A DNA stretch of 64,000 bases from Oceanibium sediminis (GCF_003265325.1 NZ_QGNX01000007.1:62001-126000); one strand, 5' to 3'; positions 26,869-36,815 are shown, counted from the stretch's first letter. Numbers and translations are program-made. Notes: generated from the sequence alone by a model not told the origin.

Positions 26869-28044
26869 TTACTGGTTACGAACCGGGATGTTCATTTCAT
26901 CCATGCCGATCTCGCGCACGAGAACCGGCACACCGTAGTCCTTGCCTTCCTGGATCTCGGTGCGGAAGTGATACATGGACTGCAGCGCCTGGTGATCCTC
27001 GGGGCGGAACTGCATGGTGCCCTTCGGGGTTTCCCAGGTCATGCCTTCCATCGCCTCGATCAGCGCTTCGGTGTCCTCTGCGCCGCCGGCCTTCTTGATC
27101 GCCTCGACGATCGCCAGACCAGCCGCCATACCGCCCGCGGTGAAGAAGTCGGGCGGGCTGTCAAAACGCTCGAAATGCGTCTTCACCAGCCACTCGTTGA
27201 TCGGGTTCTGGGGGATTTCATAGTAGTAGTAGGTCGCGCCCTCCATGCCCGGCAGTTCCTTGTGGGCTTTCAGCGCGGCAAGGATGTTCCCGCCGGTCGC
27301 GATCTCGATCCCGAAGCGCTCGGGCTCCATCGCGTTGATCTTGCCCATCGGGTTTCCACCCCCGGCCCAGATGATGAAGAGCTTCTTCTCGCCCTCGATA
27401 TCGGCCATCTCGGTGAAGATCCGCTCCGCCGCCGCGGTGAAATCCGTGGTGTCGGTGGGGACATATTCTTCGTGGGCAATCGTCGCGCCGGTCGCTTCCA
27501 GCGCTTCCTTGAACGCCGCCACACCGTCACGGCCAAAGGCGTAATCCTGCGCGAGGGTCGCGACGACCACTCCCTCCCCGCCCAGCGCGACCGCGTTGGA
27601 GATAGCATCCTGAGAGGAGTTGCGCCCCGTGCGGAAGATGTAGGGATTCCAGTTCTCGCCGGTGATCGAGTCCGCCACCGCAGGCTCGACGATCAGGATA
27701 CGCTCGTACTCCTCGGCGACCGGCAGCATGGCCAGCGCCACGCCGGAACTCACCGGACCAACGGCGATATGCGCGTCATCGTCGCCATAAGCCTCTTCCA
27801 GGAGGGTGCGGCCGATATCCGGCTTCAGCTGGGTGTCCTTCTCGATCAGGACGATCTTTTCGCCGTCGATCTCCATGGTGCCGCCGGTGGCGTATTCCAG
27901 CCCCAGCTTCAGACCATTGTGCGACTGGGCCGCATAAGCCTCGAGCGGGCCGGTCTTGCCATAGACATGGGCGATCCGGATTTCGGCAGAGGCTACGGAC
28001 GACATCAACGCGCCGGTAACCGTCAACGCAAACAAGCGCAGCAT
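26869..28044 (-). CDS. ABC transporter substrate-binding protein (Liv/HAAT receptor family)
   Basis: 391 residues from ATG 28044, which begins a signal peptide (MLRLFALTVTGALMSSVASA). The mature domain starts EIRIAHVYGKTGPLEAYAAQ, the type I periplasmic-binding fold seen in Liv-like receptors for amino acids, amides and aromatic acids. Later segments such as VGPVSSGVALAMLPVAEEY and GRNSSQDAISNA are typical ligand-pocket regions. As first gene of the operon it should deliver the substrate to LivHMGF. Related receptors in catabolic operons bind aromatic carboxylates, but the ligand is unproven here. Confidence 0.87.
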   Translation of the reverse strand: MLRLFALTVTGALMSSVASAEIRIAHVYGKTGPLEAYAAQSHNGLKLGLEYATGGTMEIDGEKIVLIEKDTQLKPDIGRTLLEEAYGDDDAHIAVGPVSSGVALAMLPVAEEYERILIVEPAVADSITGENWNPYIFRTGRNSSQDAISNAVALGGEGVVVATLAQDYAFGRDGVAAFKEALEATGATIAHEEYVPTDTTDFTAAAERIFTEMADIEGEKKLFIIWAGGGNPMGKINAMEPERFGIEIATGGNILAALKAHKELPGMEGATYYYYEIPQNPINEWLVKTHFERFDSPPDFFTAGGMAAGLAIVEAIKKAGGAEDTEALIEAMEGMTWETPKGTMQFRPEDHQALQSMYHFRTEIQEGKDYGVPVLVREIGMDEMNIPVRNQ

Positions 28045-28082
28045 GGGGTTCTCCTCCCTGGTTTCTCCCTGCCAAACATGAA

Positions 28083-28102
28083 ACATGAATCATAATTCAT
28101 GT
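28083..28102. promoter_or_regulatory. 20-bp palindrome upstream of the Liv operon, candidate TetR operator
   Basis: ACATGAAT (28083-28090) and ATTCATGT (28095-28102) are perfect inverted arms around CATA, 39 bp ahead of the receptor ATG at 28044. A partial extra ACATGA copy overlaps the left arm. Size and AT content fit a TetR dimer site, and the operon encodes a TetR protein. Confidence 0.6.
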
Positions 28103-28202
28103 CAATCGAGTCGTGGGCTGGGGCAAGCGGCGGAGGAACCCGGCCCTCTCTCGCTCCCAAAAGAGGACCCTACCCGCACCGCCCCCTTTGAGTACGCGCC
28201 TC

Positions 28203-31200
28203 TCACATCGGGGGGCATTGTCCCGTGAACGAGTACTCTATGAGGGTGGCCGCCTCGCCGACATGGCCGTGCGCGGTGAGTGCCTGGCCTTCCGATCCGG
28301 GCGACCAGCCGTCCTCTATGGTCGCCGGGCCCTTGAGCACCACTCCGTTGCCGAGCGTCATTTCCACGGCCAAAGCGGTGTCGCCGTCGCGAGTCATGGA
28401 AACCTTCACCCAGTCGCCCGGGGTCGTCTCGAAATCCATGAGCAGGCGCTGAGGGGGGCCATCCGCTTCCGCTTCACAGCCCAGAACGCGCGCGGGGAGT
28501 GTCAGGGCATCCCCCAGTTGCAGCGTGATTTCGCCTGTCCCAACGGGTTCAGGGGCGCTTTGGTCGTCAGGATTCGCAGAGGCCGAAGCGGATCCGGGGG
28601 CCGAAGCAGGCGGCGGGCTGAAGGTGAAGGAGACCTGCTGCCCAAGCGATCTGCCGTCTTCCGCGCGCAGCGTTGTCGGAACCGTGAGCGTGTAGTCGCC
28701 GCCCTCGCCCCCGCCTTGCGGGGCAATGTTCAGCGTCATGCCGGATGGATCGAGCGTGACATTCACCGGCGCCCCCCTGCCGCCGGTTTCAAGCATGATG
28801 CCGCCGAGCGTGCTTTCCTCGACCGGAATGTTGAAGGCCACCCTGGCGCCGCCCGTCTGCTCGTCGGCCCAGACCCCCAGGGGTTCGAGCGGGACGTCGA
28901 GCGTTACGGGCAGCCGGGTGACACGCTCGGTCACGCCGTCACGGGCGATGATTTCGAAAGCGGTGGCGGGCCCCGCCATCAGGGTCGCCGGGTCGGGGGT
29001 GAACTGCGGCTCGTTCAGCAGCACCGCGAGCGTTGACCAGTGCTGCCCGTCTACCGTGTAGCGCAGGCTGTAGGTCAGCCCGCCCGCTTGCCCTTGATCC
29101 CAGGTCAGGGCTTCGCCCGCGCGATAGTTCGCCCCGGGCGCGTGAGAGGTGACCTCGGGCGCGCCGAGCGCCGGATCGGCGCGGCGTTCCGCGATGACCT
29201 GAGCCTCGCGGCGCAGGACGATCCGCGCCGGCTCACCCGACACCGGAACCGTCACCGCGAATGGCCAGGGACCGGTTTCGGCCGGCCGCGGCCCGATGGA
29301 GGCGCTGGCCAGCAGATGACCGTCCGCCCCCTCGACGTGCAGCTCGTAAGGACCATCCCCGGCCAGCGGGTCGCGCTGGCCGCGAACGCCGATGGCCGGC
29401 AACAGCATCGCGTTGGCCCCCTCGACAACGCCTGAGAGCATGATCCACCGGGCATCGGGCAACGCCGGGGTGCCATCGTTCCGAACGGTGTCGTCGTCGA
29501 ACGCGTCCGACAGTTGCGCGAGTTGAACGCGCGAATACACCGGCGCCTCTGCCCGCCGCCCGCGGCTGTAGCGCAGCATGGCCGGCATACGCTCGATCAA
29601 CCAGTTGTACTGATTTCCATCGATCCAGTAGTCCCGGTGCGGTTCATACAGGCACGGGAACATCAGGTTCAGCATCGGCGCGCTGGTCTGTGCGTTGCCA
29701 AGGTCGCTCGACTTTTGCCAACCATCCGCTCCATCAAGCGCAATGCGCATCCCGTCGATGCCCGGCGCAACAGTCTGGAACTGCTTTTGGCAGATCTCGT
29801 GCCTGTGCTGGGCATCGTTGGCATATGGCGTGTGCGGCAGGCCGTAAACATGGCCGAATTCATGCGCGACAAGCGGGCTGTACAAGACACCGGGGCGGTT
29901 CTTCGCAAATGCGGGCGAAAAGGCACTCATGATGATCATGTTCTGGCCCGTCCGGTCGGTATGCAGGCTGTCCATGGGGCCGGCATCGGGCTCTCCGAAC
30001 CAATGGGGTTCATCGCCGGGCCGCCGCAGGGATTCCGATTGCTCGAACTCTCCGCGGGTGATGCCGCCGCCGCCAAGGCTCGGGGGGTGATAGGACACCA
30101 GGATATCCGCGTTCGACTGTGCGGCGACATGCTCGTGAAACAGGCGAACCAGGGCATTCCAATTGTTGTAGACCGCCGCCTGCTTGGCGGGGTTCGCCTG
30201 CCCGAGGTTGCTCCACAGGGAAAACCCGTCTTCGTCGCACAGCGCCCATCCGGCCCCAGGCAGGCCGCAGATGGTATCCTGCAGATTGTAGCTTCCCTTG
30301 TAGCGCCCCCTGACCCGCGCCACCGGCAGGATCTGGTTGGCGAACGCCTGCTCCTGGCGCGCGGCTTGCAGGATTTGCCCCAGGATCTGGGGATCGGCGC
30401 CTTCCTGCCATTCGGAATGTTCGGCGATGTAGTAGTCGAAGGTGACCTGGTCGACGTGCTGGCTGGCGTAGTCCAGCGTCAGCTCCACCGTCACGGGGGC
30501 GATGTCCACGTCATCGGGATAGTGGTTTTCGGGCCGGACCTCGGCCTGGACATTCCGGGGGGCATTCTGCCCGGAGGGGGTCCACTCGAACAGGTTCAAC
30601 GTGTGCAGGCCAAGCCGGCGGTCTTCATCGTTGAACTGGTCAGTCCGTTCCAGGCGGCGCTGAAGCTCGGGGAACACCGTTTTATCCCGGTCGTCCCGAA
30701 CCTCGGCCAGAAGCGCGTAGTCCAGAACCTGCCAATCGGGGTGAATATCCTCCAGCGCTTCCCAATCGTACTGGATGCGTGCGGCGGCGGGCTTGCCATG
30801 GACGAGGGGCGCGTTGCGGGTCACCTGGTAGACACCGAAGCGCATCTCGTCCGGGGCGACCATAGTCGAGATCGAGATGGTATGATCCTCCTCCAGCAGC
30901 TCCCGCGCGCGACCCCGCACACCGTCCTCGCCCCCGGTGACGAAGATCTCGTAGATCGTGCCCGAGCGCAGAGGTTCGCGCGGTTCGATCCGCAGGGACT
31001 TTTCATTCGGCAGGCCCGAGGGATCCTCGAGACGGAGGTCGAGGTCGACGAAGACGAACCCGTTGTTCGCATCGCGCGTCGTCATGGTCACGGTAGAGGG
31101 ATCGAGACTGCCTTCATCCACATCCCTGCTGAATTGGACAAAGAAATCAGCGCCTTCCAGGATCACATTCTCGCGCCCGGTCAAGGGTTCGGTGTTGACC

Positions 31201-31937
31201 ACCTCGAAGAATTCCGGCTCTTCGCACAGGGTCGAACTGAACGCGGCGCGGGTTTCGGGGCCGTTCTCCAGCGTGAACTCTACGTCGAGGTTGAGCTTGT
31301 CGACCCATCCCTCGCGCTGGCGCTCGTAATCGAAGGTATTGTTCCGCGTCGGTGCGACACCCGCGATGAACGTGCCGGACAGCTTCAGGCTGAACGTGTC
31401 ATCCGTCCACCTGGTCCGCAGGTTCGCCGGATTGTCCAGCGTCGCGCCGTAGTCCCGATACACGGAGAAATCATCGCGGCGCGTGTCGGCCAGGGTGTTG
31501 TAGAATCCGGTCGTCGCATATGGCCCGACCGCGCCTCCCTGCAGCTCGATCGGGTGTGCGGCGCGTATGGCGCCGCCGTCCGGGCCGCAGGGAATGTTCC
31601 CGATGCGGACCTCGGAATACTCCAGCACCTTGCGATGGCGATGATCGTGAAGGGCGATGGCGAAGGTATTGCGGCCCTTGTAGCCACGCTCGACAAAGAC
31701 CGCCTGGCCGGACATCTGCCCGTCACCCTGCGAGATCGAGCTTCCACTGATCGTTCCGCTCCATGTGCCGACCAGCTTGCCCCGGGTCTGGACGTCATAG
31801 GCATCCTCGTATGGGGCGTTGAGATCGCTCGTTTGCGCCTGCGCCAGCACCTGCGGCGCGGGGGCGACACCCGAAAAGGTCAGTGCGCAGATCAGTGCGC
31901 AAGTTCTCAGCCACGGTGTTTGTGCTCGGCTTTTCAT
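28203..31937 (-). CDS. Large secreted metzincin-like zinc metalloprotease with Big_5/SbsA-like domains
   Basis: 1244 residues. An N-terminal signal peptide (hydrophobic run CALICALTFSGVAPA, cleavage after VLAQA) indicates export. Residues about 245-345 and 1019-1105 resemble bacterial Ig-like Big_5 domains (for example LTGRENVILEGADFFVQFSR). The catalytic signature is HEFGHVYGLPH at residues 692-702, an exact HExxHxxGxxH metzincin zinc site. A plausible Met-turn follows at about 755-760 (APMLNLMFP). A Ser/Ala/Pro-rich linker near 1110 precedes a C-terminal domain with a probable Cys pair. GGGGGA lies just upstream of the ATG. I do not recognise a named family for the whole protein; protein or peptide cleavage outside the cytoplasm is the likely role. 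The next genes are an unknown membrane protein and a second peptidase. Confidence 0.78.
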   Translation of the reverse strand: MKSRAQTPWLRTCALICALTFSGVAPAPQVLAQAQTSDLNAPYEDAYDVQTRGKLVGTWSGTISGSSISQGDGQMSGQAVFVERGYKGRNTFAIALHDHRHRKVLEYSEVRIGNIPCGPDGGAIRAAHPIELQGGAVGPYATTGFYNTLADTRRDDFSVYRDYGATLDNPANLRTRWTDDTFSLKLSGTFIAGVAPTRNNTFDYERQREGWVDKLNLDVEFTLENGPETRAAFSSTLCEEPEFFEVVNTEPLTGRENVILEGADFFVQFSRDVDEGSLDPSTVTMTTRDANNGFVFVDLDLRLEDPSGLPNEKSLRIEPREPLRSGTIYEIFVTGGEDGVRGRARELLEEDHTISISTMVAPDEMRFGVYQVTRNAPLVHGKPAAARIQYDWEALEDIHPDWQVLDYALLAEVRDDRDKTVFPELQRRLERTDQFNDEDRRLGLHTLNLFEWTPSGQNAPRNVQAEVRPENHYPDDVDIAPVTVELTLDYASQHVDQVTFDYYIAEHSEWQEGADPQILGQILQAARQEQAFANQILPVARVRGRYKGSYNLQDTICGLPGAGWALCDEDGFSLWSNLGQANPAKQAAVYNNWNALVRLFHEHVAAQSNADILVSYHPPSLGGGGITRGEFEQSESLRRPGDEPHWFGEPDAGPMDSLHTDRTGQNMIIMSAFSPAFAKNRPGVLYSPLVAHEFGHVYGLPHTPYANDAQHRHEICQKQFQTVAPGIDGMRIALDGADGWQKSSDLGNAQTSAPMLNLMFPCLYEPHRDYWIDGNQYNWLIERMPAMLRYSRGRRAEAPVYSRVQLAQLSDAFDDDTVRNDGTPALPDARWIMLSGVVEGANAMLLPAIGVRGQRDPLAGDGPYELHVEGADGHLLASASIGPRPAETGPWPFAVTVPVSGEPARIVLRREAQVIAERRADPALGAPEVTSHAPGANYRAGEALTWDQGQAGGLTYSLRYTVDGQHWSTLAVLLNEPQFTPDPATLMAGPATAFEIIARDGVTERVTRLPVTLDVPLEPLGVWADEQTGGARVAFNIPVEESTLGGIMLETGGRGAPVNVTLDPSGMTLNIAPQGGGEGGDYTLTVPTTLRAEDGRSLGQQVSFTFSPPPASAPGSASASANPDDQSAPEPVGTGEITLQLGDALTLPARVLGCEAEADGPPQRLLMDFETTPGDWVKVSMTRDGDTALAVEMTLGNGVVLKGPATIEDGWSPGSEGQALTAHGHVGEAATLIEYSFTGQCPPM

Positions 31938-32135
31938 CGGTTCCCCCTTGCCAGGCGCCCCCGGCAGCGATGCGCCCGCTGAAGCAGGGCCGGTTCAATT
32001 GCAACCCGGACCGGCAGGCAAGTCCGCCCGCCGGCCCTTGAGGGAAGGTCATTCGCGCGGCACACGCGCGTAGAGGAAGCGGCCTCCGACACGACGGCGG
32101 AGATCCTCATGACCCGGTTCCCTCGCCTGGTCCCA

Positions 32136-33110
32136 TCACGCGGTTTCGGCCCCGGCTGCGCGCCCGGCCCCGCCGCCACGGGCGCGTTGCTTGATGTCGC
32201 GGAATTTCTTCGACGTCTGCTCAAGCCGCGCCTCCCATTCGGGGTCGGGCTGCTGGCCTTCGATCGTCTTGAAATAGACCTGCATCAGGCAGGTGACGGC
32301 AAACGGCTCAAGGAGCGCCGCCTTGAAGGACCAGGCGAACAACAGTGCGAAGACGAACCCGCCCGCGGCCCATGCGCCCGGCATCAGGTGCATGATCAGC
32401 GCCGCCGGGGCCAGCATAAGAAGGAACACGGCGAAGCTCAGGACATAGACGATGATCGCCAGCCAGGCGGCATTCTTCAGCATGACCTTGTAGTTCTGCC
32501 CGTAGAGCACCAGCGCCTCCCTGGCCGAGGCCCAGGGGTTGGTCGCGCCGGTCCTGATGGCATGGGCCAGGATGACCTCGTCAATGAAGCCGACCGCGAC
32601 CCGAAGGAAGGCGCGCAGGATCCCGCTGATCTGCTGCGCGCCCGGGATCGGCAGGATCGTCAGGATACCGCGCACCAGTCCGGTGATCGCCGCCAGCACG
32701 CCCTTGATGAGCTGGTCGATGGCGAACAGGGTGCTCGCCTCGGAAAAGCGGGCGCTGACGACGGATTTCCCATGCTCGATCTGTGAACGCCCCCCGGGGA
32801 TCGGCTTGCCGTCGAGCAGCTCGACAAGCACCGCGATGTGCCCGGCCTTGACGATGTAGAGGATGTATTCCCGGGCCCAGTACATGACGCCCCCGAACAG
32901 GGCGAGCCCGAGCCCCCCGCCCCAGAGGGTCGCGCCCGCCCGAAAGCCGGGGTCGCCCAGGGCCCCGATGCCAAAGCCGATGCCCGCCCCCGTGCCGGTC
33001 GCCAGGATGTAGGCCAGCGTAGTTCCGAAATACACTGCCATCCGCATCACGACGAAAGGAAAGGTCCGCGCCATCAGACCCAACGCCCGGCCAACATTAA
33101 AATCCCACAT
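32136..33110 (-). CDS. Conserved multi-pass membrane protein of unknown function
   Basis: 324 residues with about six hydrophobic helices, for example FPFVVMRMAVYFGTTLAYIL near the N-terminus and AAWLAIIVYVLSFAVFLLML later, and glycine-rich pairs (GTGAGIGFGIGALG). The C-terminus is charged and ends in a Gly/Arg/Ala-rich tail (RARGGGAGRAAGAETA). GGAGGGAGC precedes the ATG. No catalytic motif was recognised. It lies between two secreted peptidase genes on the same strand, so a link to secretion or membrane anchoring is possible but unproven. Confidence 0.65.
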   Translation of the reverse strand: MWDFNVGRALGLMARTFPFVVMRMAVYFGTTLAYILATGTGAGIGFGIGALGDPGFRAGATLWGGGLGLALFGGVMYWAREYILYIVKAGHIAVLVELLDGKPIPGGRSQIEHGKSVVSARFSEASTLFAIDQLIKGVLAAITGLVRGILTILPIPGAQQISGILRAFLRVAVGFIDEVILAHAIRTGATNPWASAREALVLYGQNYKVMLKNAAWLAIIVYVLSFAVFLLMLAPAALIMHLMPGAWAAGGFVFALLFAWSFKAALLEPFAVTCLMQVYFKTIEGQQPDPEWEARLEQTSKKFRDIKQRARGGGAGRAAGAETA

Positions 33111-33184
33111 GCTCCCTCCTGTCGCGCCCGCTCAGGTCCGGCGGGCTGGGGAAGGTATCTCGCGGGTGCTGCCGATTGAGAATA

Positions 33185-33196
33185 GGGCATATGCCC
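33185..33196. promoter_or_regulatory. 12-bp perfect palindrome upstream of the membrane protein gene
   Basis: GGGCATATGCCC at 33185-33196 is a perfect palindrome 75 bp ahead of the ATG at 33110. It could be a regulator half-site pair or chance; nothing else supports it. Confidence 0.25.
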
Positions 33197-33212
33197 CAGC
33201 GAAGGGGTTTGC

Positions 33213-34511
33213 TTACCGCTCAAGCCCCGGGGGAAAGCGCCCGGCGGCGTCGCGCGCGAAGTCCGGGCCGAGAGAGCCGGCAGTTGGAAGGAGGACTTGC
33301 GGCAGATCACCCCAGACCGCTTGGCCCTCGCCCCAACCGCCGGAACCGGTGAGATACGACATCAACCGGCCCCATCTCAGAGCGGTGCGATACTGTCGAT
33401 AAAACAGCTTGCGGACACACTCGACCAGGGACTCGTCACACTGGCGGTTTCCCTTGAAGAGGATCTCCACTTTCAACACTCCGCCGTCGGTTGGGATCAG
33501 GAAAAGCGAGTTCAGGGTATCGCCCACCTTCGCGCCCCAACGGGATTATCCTGCCCCGCGAAGCGGATGGTCGCGAAGGCGCCGTAGGCCTGTATCAGCA
33601 GTTGCGCCATCTTCGCATCGCTCCTGTTCGACGGCAGCAATTGAACCGTGTAGTCGATCCCCCCACCGGGGTATTCCGGGGGCGAGATCATGCCGCGGTA
33701 CCGGTTCCCCGTTTCAAGCGACATGTGCACCCACGTGGCCGGATGCGCGAAGCGGAACGGAACCCGACCTGCCAGAGCTCGACATGCCGTAAGCGGTGGG
33801 CCCCGCCGGGTTCTGCTAGCTTTGCGTCAGGGGGTGTCGAGTAGAGCCGCCCGCCCCATTGATCCTCGTAAAACTCCGAAAGCACTGGTTTCCACACCAG
33901 CCTGGCTATTCCCATACCGAGCGCTTGCGCAGTGCCCTCGGCGATCCAGGACCCGATCGAACCGGCGGGCGAACAGACGAAGAAGGGCGCCGCTTCCTGC
34001 ACCGAGTGAACCGTTCATGCGCCAGAGTTTGCGCGCCGCAGTCGGTAAGCTGGCTTATGTCCAGCATCTCGTTGGCATCAAGCAGGATCACCCGTGAGGA
34101 GCAACTGTCGAACTCGCCCGCCTTGTCGCCGAGGCTGTGTACTAGGTACCCGCGAAAGGCGCGGTCGCCATCGGGGGTGTCAACGATCGGGCGCAGGAAA
34201 GGGGCGGAAAACCCCCAGGTCTCAAGCAGTCGGGCGGAATCGTTGAGCACGCGTTCGATATCGCGCGCCGCCTCGGGGCCGAGCGCGACGGGATCGAACA
34301 AGCTTGGCAAATCCGGGTCAAACGGGCTGTTGTCCTGCACGATTTCAGCCACGTCGCGCAGGAACCATTCCAACCCCCAACGACCGCCGGAGTCGAGCGG
34401 AACATCCAGGCCTCGGGCCGGCTCGACCGCTTTGACCTCGAAGCGCATTATCGGCCACCCCTGGGCGCTCGCGGGGAAGGTGCTGATAGCGCTTATGGCA
34501 CGTGCGCCCAT
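33213..34511 (-). pseudogene. Putative zinc peptidase (HExxH) disrupted by three single-base deletions
   Basis: Four overlapping open segments (34511-33906, 34002-33688, 33730-33512, 33527-33213) read as one protein of about 430 residues once three one-base losses are repaired. The first break falls right after AQTLAHERF near 34020: adding one C restores HERFHSVQEAAPFF, creating an HExxH zinc motif. The third is at a G-run near 33540, where one extra G joins NPVG to GAKVGDTLN. All three shifts are in the same direction, as expected of undercalled homopolymers or of ongoing decay. An in-frame TGA lies six bases before the ATG at 34511, with MMLVRLWL upstream that could be a lost signal-peptide start. 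The family is not recognised. Confidence 0.65.
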
Positions 34512-35036
34512 AATTCACAGCCAGAGGCGCACCAGCATCATAGAGGACTTGGCGCGGGGGCCCTTGCCCTTCCCACGTTTATTTCCAGTGTGAGCACCGC
34601 GCGGCAGTCCATCCGGCTTGGACAAGCGTTTAGGAAGACCGGGCGCTCGGCTGGAAGGCCCGAAGTAAAGCCGCAATATTGCCCGAGAGCGTCCGCGCCT
34701 GCATGCCATCCAGTAAATTCTTTTTAAAGTTTTTCGACTTGGCCTATGAATGTACTGGCACCGGCCGGCCAGGCGCATAATCGCGATTTATTACGGCTGA
34801 AAGGCCCAGACTTATTGCCTGAAAGACCTCCTCGCCCCCCTCAACAGATATCGTTCGGACCGTTTCAAGACGAATACGGGGCACAGAAAGCCAGATCTCA
34901 CAACGTAAATCGCGGTTCGGTCAGGGCTTGCCATTCTCCAAGCATCGCCACCGGGCCGATAGTCTAACGACTCTGCTTAATATGGCGAAATGGCTCAGGT
35001 TCCAGCACCTCGAAACGCCCCGCCCCCCTGCCCGGA
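34512..35036. other. Unassigned intergenic region
   Basis: About 525 bases between the broken peptidase gene and the CoA-ligase stop. The only possible coding trace is the short minus-strand MMLVRLWL segment near 34540. An AT-richer patch near 34715-34740 could hold a promoter for the leftward gene. No repeats, RNA gene or terminator was recognised. Confidence 0.4.
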
Positions 35037-36698
35037 TCAAGCCGGTGTACCCTGACAGGATCCGCTCCTGAGTTTGAAGCGCTGGACCTTGCCGGTGGCA
35101 GTCTTGGGAAGGCTTTCGCAGAATTTGATAGAACGGGGATACTTGAAAGGCGCAATAGTGGCCTTCACGAAGTCCTGCAACGCCTTGGCCGTTTCGGCGT
35201 CACCGTTGTGCCCACCTTTCAGAACCACATGCGCCTCGACGATCATACCGCGGGCCTCGTCCGGGGCGCCGATCACGGCACATTCAGCGACGTTTTCATG
35301 GGAGAGCAGGGCCGCTTCAACCTCAGGTCCGGCGATATTATAACCCGAGGACAAGATCATGTCGTCATTTCGGGCCACGAAGTGGAAGTATCCATTGTCA
35401 TCCTGGATGAAGCTGTCACCGGTGATGTTCCAGCCGTCACGGACGTAGTTCTTCTGCCGATCGTCGTTGAGATAGCGGCAACCGGTCGGGCCCTTGACCG
35501 CAAGGCGGCCAACCTCGCCTCGGGGGACCTCGCGTCCATCGTTGTCCTGGATAGTCGCCACATACCCGCGGAGCGGTTTGCCGGTTCGCGCGGCCGCGTG
35601 GTCATCCAGAAGGTTCGAAATGAAGATGTGCAACATTTCCGTTGCACCGATCCCGTCGATGATGGGCGTGCCGGTCTTTTCCAACCATTCCTGATAAACC
35701 GGTCCGGGCAGGGTTTCGCCAGCGGAAACGGCGACGCGCAATGAGGATAGATCGGCGCCAACATCCAGTGCGCTCAGCATTGCGCGATATGCAGTCGGGG
35801 CCGTGAAACAGATAGTGGCTTTGTACTCTTCGATGATGCCAATGATTTCTTTCGGTCCGGCATTTTCCAGCAAGGTTGCCGTCGCGCCGAACCTCAGCGG
35901 AAAGACTGCAAGTCCGCCAAGGCCGAATGTAAATGCAAGGGGCGGAGAGCCTACAAAGATATCATCGGGCGTAACCTGCAGCACGTCCTTGGCATAACCA
36001 TCGGCGATGATTAGCAGATCGCGATGAAAGTGCATCGTGGCCTTGGGCGCCCCGGTGGTGCCGGACGTGAAGCCAAGCAATGCAACATCATCGCGCCCTG
36101 TCGGAACGGCATCGAATGTCGTTGACTTGGCCTTCGCTCGTTCGTCGAGTTCACCCATAAGGTTCTTGGTGCCGTCGAAGCTGACGACTCGCTGCAGGTG
36201 ATCGCTATCTGCGGCGCAGGTCAGCAGTTCGTCCAGCAAGCGGAAGTCACAAAGTGAAAGCGCCACCTCTGCGTGGTCAATGATCGGGTGCAGTTCCACC
36301 GCGCGCAACATGGGCATCGTGTTCACGACCACGGCACCTGCCTTAGTCGCGGCCAGCCAGCAAGCCACCATTGCGGGGGTGTTGTATGAACGGATCAGAA
36401 TTCGGTTTCCCGGTTTGATCCCGAAGTCCTCGACCAATACATGTGCGAGCTGGTTCGTCCATTGCGCAAGTTCCCGATAGCTGCGCTTTCGCCCATTGCC
36501 GATCAGCGCGACGCGGTCTCCGAAGCCTTTCTCGACCATTCCATCCGTCAACTCATAGCCGACATTCATCCGTTCGGAATACTCGAACCCGTCCAAAGGC
36601 ATCTCTGGCCAGAGCTCTGCCGGCGGAAGGTTGTCACGCGTAAAGGTATCAACATGGGCACTGGGTCCCAGGTCCGAGCAATCAATCCCGATGTTCAT
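35037..36698 (-). CDS. 2-aminobenzoate/benzoate-type CoA ligase
   Basis: 553 residues. Motifs are FTSGTTGAPKATMHFHRDLL near residue 210, GIGATEMLHIFISN, TGDSFIQDDNGYFHFVAR, and the C-terminal KTATGKVQRFKLR with the adenylation Lys. The N-terminal DNLPPAELWPEM and the MHFHRD sequence after the P-loop are characteristic of the 2-aminobenzoate/benzoate-CoA ligase branch. It should form aryl-CoA from anthranilate, benzoate or salicylate with ATP in the cytoplasm, providing the substrate for the monooxygenase/reductase at 8201. AAGAGGTG precedes the ATG. It is the last gene of the GntR-TAXI-TRAP operon. Confidence 0.85.
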   Translation of the reverse strand: MNIGIDCSDLGPSAHVDTFTRDNLPPAELWPEMPLDGFEYSERMNVGYELTDGMVEKGFGDRVALIGNGRKRSYRELAQWTNQLAHVLVEDFGIKPGNRILIRSYNTPAMVACWLAATKAGAVVVNTMPMLRAVELHPIIDHAEVALSLCDFRLLDELLTCAADSDHLQRVVSFDGTKNLMGELDERAKAKSTTFDAVPTGRDDVALLGFTSGTTGAPKATMHFHRDLLIIADGYAKDVLQVTPDDIFVGSPPLAFTFGLGGLAVFPLRFGATATLLENAGPKEIIGIIEEYKATICFTAPTAYRAMLSALDVGADLSSLRVAVSAGETLPGPVYQEWLEKTGTPIIDGIGATEMLHIFISNLLDDHAAARTGKPLRGYVATIQDNDGREVPRGEVGRLAVKGPTGCRYLNDDRQKNYVRDGWNITGDSFIQDDNGYFHFVARNDDMILSSGYNIAGPEVEAALLSHENVAECAVIGAPDEARGMIVEAHVVLKGGHNGDAETAKALQDFVKATIAPFKYPRSIKFCESLPKTATGKVQRFKLRSGSCQGTPA

Positions 36699-36815
36699 TA
36701 TGGCACCTCTTCTTCACGCAATTTGGCAATGGTATTCTGCGTTCAACGCCCATGGCGCGATCGTGCGGGGGATTTGCGTTGCCCCCCGTTTCAGTTCGAA
36801 AATCTCTGGCTTCGT

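Noticed and set aside
29514-31982. 822-codon plus-strand open frame opposite the metzincin gene
   Set aside because: It has no start signal or recognisable domain, and the minus strand carries a signal peptide and a perfect zinc-protease motif.
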